Shown: piece after piece, positions 7,449-9,279 of the stretch | Layout of the letters: every line of letters starts with the position of its first letter | Numbering within the stretch: position 1 is the first letter of the stretch | Assembly (NCBI GenBank): GCA_964575675.1 | Contig: CAZNRY010000161.1 | Span: 1-9,279 of the forward strand | From: CAZNRY01 sp964575675 | GTDB lineage: Bacteria > Eisenbacteria > RBG-16-71-46 > CAIMUX01 > VGJL01 | DNA length: 9,279 nucleotides | Reading direction: 5' to 3' | Made by a program: the position numbers and the translations under genes | The notes under the pieces: generated by a model | The model's input: the letters and a program-made list of their open reading frames with translations, nothing else | What the model was told of the DNA's origin: nothing | Database searches by the model: none

Positions 7449-7467
7449 GGGCGGTTCGTAACCGCCC
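7449..7467. other. Perfect 8-bp inverted repeat (strong hairpin)
   Basis: GGGCGGTT (7449-7456) and AACCGCCC (7460-7467) are perfect inverted repeats around CGT. The left arm also overlaps a second possible hairpin, GCCC-TAT-GGGC (7442-7452), so the two folds compete. No U-tract follows in either direction, which argues against an intrinsic terminator. Confidence 0.55.
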
Positions 7468-7605
7468 TCCCCCGCCCCACGGCCTGTAACTTGCGATCCA
7501 TCAATCTGTTGCCACTCTTTGGGACTTCGACCTCGGTCGGTTTGCTACCCTGCGTTTGAACTCGCCGGCGCAGCGAGGGAAAGAAGAGGAGCCCGCCGGG
7601 CGGTT

Positions 7606-7620
7606 TGCATCGGCGATGCA
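7606..7620. other. Perfect 6-bp inverted repeat with a third half-copy downstream
   Basis: TGCATC (7606-7611), GGC, GATGCA (7615-7620) is a perfect inverted repeat. GCATCGG recurs about 10 bases further on (near 7626-7632), so a mutually exclusive pairing is possible. It lies in the presumed leader of the cytochrome b gene. Function unknown. Confidence 0.35.
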
Positions 7621-7746
7621 GAGACGCATCGGGCGGCTGCGACGGCGCGAATCGACCAAAATCCCGGATGCTTTGCGGGGGGTGGGTCGATAATCCACTC
7701 AGTGGGCATGATCCTCGCGGTATCCCAGGGGCGTTGAGGTGGCAAG

Positions 7747-9000
7747 TTGACATCAATGGGACACTCACAACAACGGAAGCTGGCCCCCGGGGATGCCGGA
7801 CCCGACCCGGCCATAGAGGCGGTTCCACGTGGCGGCCCCGCGACCGAGGCTGGCCATGCCCGGGCGCATGAGATCCTCCGGTTCCGCAAGACCGAGCGGC
7901 TGGTCCACTGGGCCATCGCCATCCCCTTCCTCACCTGTTTCACGACGGCGGTTGCGATGGTGGCGCTTCAGGGGCGGGTCGACCATCCGGTCTTTCGGGC
8001 GGCTCTCTCGTGGATCCACCGGATCTCGGGTCTATGCCTGATCGTGCTCCCCTTCGCCGCCGTGTTCCGAAAGAAGGGCGACCTGCGCATCCACATATAC
8101 AACGTGCGGCAGGCCTGGATCTGGACGCTGAGCGACGTCAAGTGGCTGGCCATGGTGGGTGCGGCAGCGGTCAGCAAGAAGGTCGCCCTGCCTGAACAGG
8201 GGAAGTTCAACGCCGCGGAGAAGCTGAACTTCATGGTCCTGATGGGGACCTATCCGTTCTACATCGCCACCGGACTCACCATCTGGCTCACGCACAACGC
8301 GTTTCTCTCGTGGGTGGTCCACCTCTCGATCGCGCTCATGGGGACGCCCCTTGTGCTCGGGCACTACATGGCCACGATCAACCCTTCGAGCCGGGTCGGG
8401 CTGCAAGGGATGATCACGGGCTTCGTCGACCGCCATTGGGCCCGGCATCATTACCGGCGCTGGTATCAGGAGCACTTCGAAGAGGCGGAGACCCGGGCAG
8501 GATCGACGCCGGGGATGGCCTTCGCGGCACGGTCCGCGGGACAGCGTCACCGAACGCACGTTCTCTGCGCTGCCTGCGGCGAAAACTTCGACTGGCCGAA
8601 GGAAGCGTCGACGGGCGCGGTGCCAGCCGGCAATCCGATGACCTGCTCACATTGCGGTGTCGCCATCCACCACCTTGACCCGGCCCCTGCTCCCGACAAG
8701 GTTGAAGCCGCGCTCTCCGGAGTGGCGGCTCGCGGTGGAGCCACCGGCATGTTGTCTCAAGCGCTGCTTCGCTGCGAAGATGCCGCCCCCCGGCCGGCCA
8801 CCTCCGCCTCGTACATCGGGTTTCCCGAGGAGTGCGCCGTCTCGATTCCGAAAGAGGGCGCCGCATCGAGTCTGGAGGGGGCAGCCGACTCGAGTCGGAA
8901 AGAGGTTGCCGTCTCGAGTCACAAAGGGGCCGCCAACCCGAGCCAAGTGGAGGCTCCGGGCAAGGAATCCGGGCCCGAGGCATCGGATGCCCCTGCCTAG
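7747..9000 (+). CDS. fdnI: FdnI-like cytochrome b (formate dehydrogenase gamma subunit) with C-terminal zinc-ribbon-like extension
   Basis: Predicted membrane subunit that takes electrons from the formate dehydrogenase Fe-S subunit through two b hemes to quinone. The core, about residues 42-248, has four membrane segments (about 52-72, 89-107, 163-181, 187-209). His54 (VHW), His91 (IHRISG), His192 (VHLS) and His206 (GHYMA) match the heme ligands of E. coli FdnI, with the same 14-residue spacing between the last two. GKFNAAEKLNF (152-162) and WARHHYRRWYQEH (231-243) are also FdnI hallmarks. E. coli FdnI has about 217 residues; this protein has 417. It has an extra N-terminal stretch of about 40 residues and a tail of about 170. 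The tail contains CAAC (274-277) and CSHC (300-303) and then a low-complexity part. I chose the TTG at 7747 because GAGG lies 7 bases upstream; the ATG at 7756 is the alternative. Divergent from the fdhE-fdnG strand. Confidence 0.88.
   Translation: MTSMGHSQQRKLAPGDAGPDPAIEAVPRGGPATEAGHARAHEILRFRKTERLVHWAIAIPFLTCFTTAVAMVALQGRVDHPVFRAALSWIHRISGLCLIVLPFAAVFRKKGDLRIHIYNVRQAWIWTLSDVKWLAMVGAAAVSKKVALPEQGKFNAAEKLNFMVLMGTYPFYIATGLTIWLTHNAFLSWVVHLSIALMGTPLVLGHYMATINPSSRVGLQGMITGFVDRHWARHHYRRWYQEHFEEAETRAGSTPGMAFAARSAGQRHRTHVLCAACGENFDWPKEASTGAVPAGNPMTCSHCGVAIHHLDPAPAPDKVEAALSGVAARGGATGMLSQALLRCEDAAPRPATSASYIGFPEECAVSIPKEGAASSLEGAADSSRKEVAVSSHKGAANPSQVEAPGKESGPEASDAPA
8836..8952 (+). repeat. Degenerate 21-27 bp tandem repeats encoding the cytochrome b tail
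   Basis: Five in-frame units each begin with Ala-Val or Ala-Ala codons and most contain TCGAGT or a close variant: AVSIPKEG, AASSLEG, AADSSRKEV, AVSSHKG, AANPSQVE (residues 364-402). The result is a hydrophilic, probably disordered, Ser/Ala/Lys/Glu-rich tail. Such tracts usually expand and contract by slippage or recombination. No function is evident. Confidence 0.65.
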
Positions 9001-9279
9001 GCAGCTCCGGCCTGCCTGCGGCATTCGGTCGCTCCTCGGTGTCCTGATCCTGGGAGCCCACGACTCGGCGCTCGCGGGCAGCGCGCTTGCGGGAGACGCC
9101 CTCGCCCTCTGCGGGGCCGGCGCAATGGTGGGCTATCTTCTCCTGGCCCGGCGCCTCGGATCGGGCCTCGACGTGTGGGCCTTCTCCGGAGTCGCCACGG
9201 GGGTGGGAGGCGCCACATTGCTCGCGGCCGCGGCGTTGGCCGGAGTGCCGATCGAGGTGTCGCGAGACGCGTTCGTCTG
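8987..9279 (+). CDS. EamA/DMT-family transporter fragment, continues beyond window
   Basis: An open frame of 97 codons runs off the right edge. Residues about 14-57 (RSLLGVLILG, GDALALCGAG, GYLLLARRL) followed by a hydrophobic stretch at 65-86 resemble the linker and first helices of the second EamA domain in drug/metabolite transporters. In full-length members about 140 residues of a first EamA domain precede this point; here only about 35 do. The gene may therefore be 5'-truncated or a single-EamA protein. The start is ATG, with GAGG 6 bases upstream, overlapping the cytochrome b gene by 14 bp in another frame. This layout suggests co-translation. The substrate cannot be predicted. Confidence is high for the open frame and membrane character, and moderate for the family. 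Confidence 0.6.
   Translation, partial: MPLPRQLRPACGIRSLLGVLILGAHDSALAGSALAGDALALCGAGAMVGYLLLARRLGSGLDVWAFSGVATGVGGATLLAAAALAGVPIEVSRDAFV

Larger units (their letters stand above)
7216..7746. other. Divergent intergenic region between the surface-protein gene and the cytochrome b gene
   Basis: These 531 bases hold no credible gene; short open frames here lack both a good ribosome binding site and recognisable protein sequence. The part from about 7320 to 7430 is visibly richer in A and T than its surroundings and probably contains the divergent promoters. It carries spaced GTCG motifs (7350, 7362, 7371, 7387) and an imperfect palindrome. The part from about 7440 to 7735 is GC-rich with several small inverted repeats and is likely the 5' leader of the cytochrome gene. 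Confidence 0.6.

Noticed and set aside
7402..7475. Possible tRNA ending in a T-arm-like GGCGG-TTCGTAA-CCGCC
   Set aside because: Position 58 of the T-loop is T instead of the nearly invariant A. No matching acceptor, D-arm or anticodon arm is present upstream and no CCA follows.
7501..7943. Overlapping short open frames on both strands before the cytochrome gene
   Set aside because: They lack convincing ribosome binding sites and recognisable sequence, overlap each other, and partly overlap the cytochrome gene.

Overview
The window is GC-rich bacterial DNA that looks like chromosome from an FCB-group or related candidate phylum (for example Eisenbacteria, Krumholzibacteria or Latescibacteria). 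The main clue is a large secreted beta-strand repeat protein ending in a FlgD-like/T9SS-like C-terminal module, a combination common in those lineages. The lineage is an inference, because no rRNA or universal marker gene is present. All genes are protein-coding; I found no tRNA, rRNA, IS element or CRISPR array.

Left part, minus strand (1-3316): fdhE, a four-CxxC formate dehydrogenase accessory protein, overlaps by 4 bp the start of a catalytic alpha subunit of a respiratory (FDH-N/O type) formate dehydrogenase. The alpha subunit has a Tat signal and a 4Fe-4S motif. An in-frame UGA at 1896-1898 sits exactly at the active-site selenocysteine position and is followed by a bacterial SECIS-like hairpin. 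The reading frame continues open to the window edge, so a gene caller that treats UGA only as a stop would cut this gene in two. Its C-terminus and any iron-sulfur beta subunit lie off the left edge.

Middle (3317-7215): a non-coding stretch of about 340 bp holds a candidate promoter, a direct repeat and RNA-like hairpins. It is followed by a 1184-residue secreted protein, also on the minus strand. That protein is three tandem repeats of exactly 316 residues (948 bp), then a cadherin/Ig-like domain and the FlgD-like C-terminal domain. Its only cysteines are one adjacent Cys-Cys pair per repeat.

Right part (7216-9279): a 531 bp divergent intergenic region with an AT-richer island and several inverted repeats precedes a plus-strand gene for an FdnI-like, four-helix, bis-heme cytochrome b. 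This is the expected membrane partner of the formate dehydrogenase. It carries an unusual C-terminal zinc-ribbon-like extension and a short degenerate repeat tail. A gene overlapping its 3' end by 14 bp encodes what looks like the second half of an EamA/DMT transporter and runs off the right edge. Together the fdh genes would oxidise formate on the outer face of the membrane and pass electrons through the cytochrome b to the quinone pool. In this window the catalytic and membrane subunits are on opposite strands, separated by the surface-protein gene.
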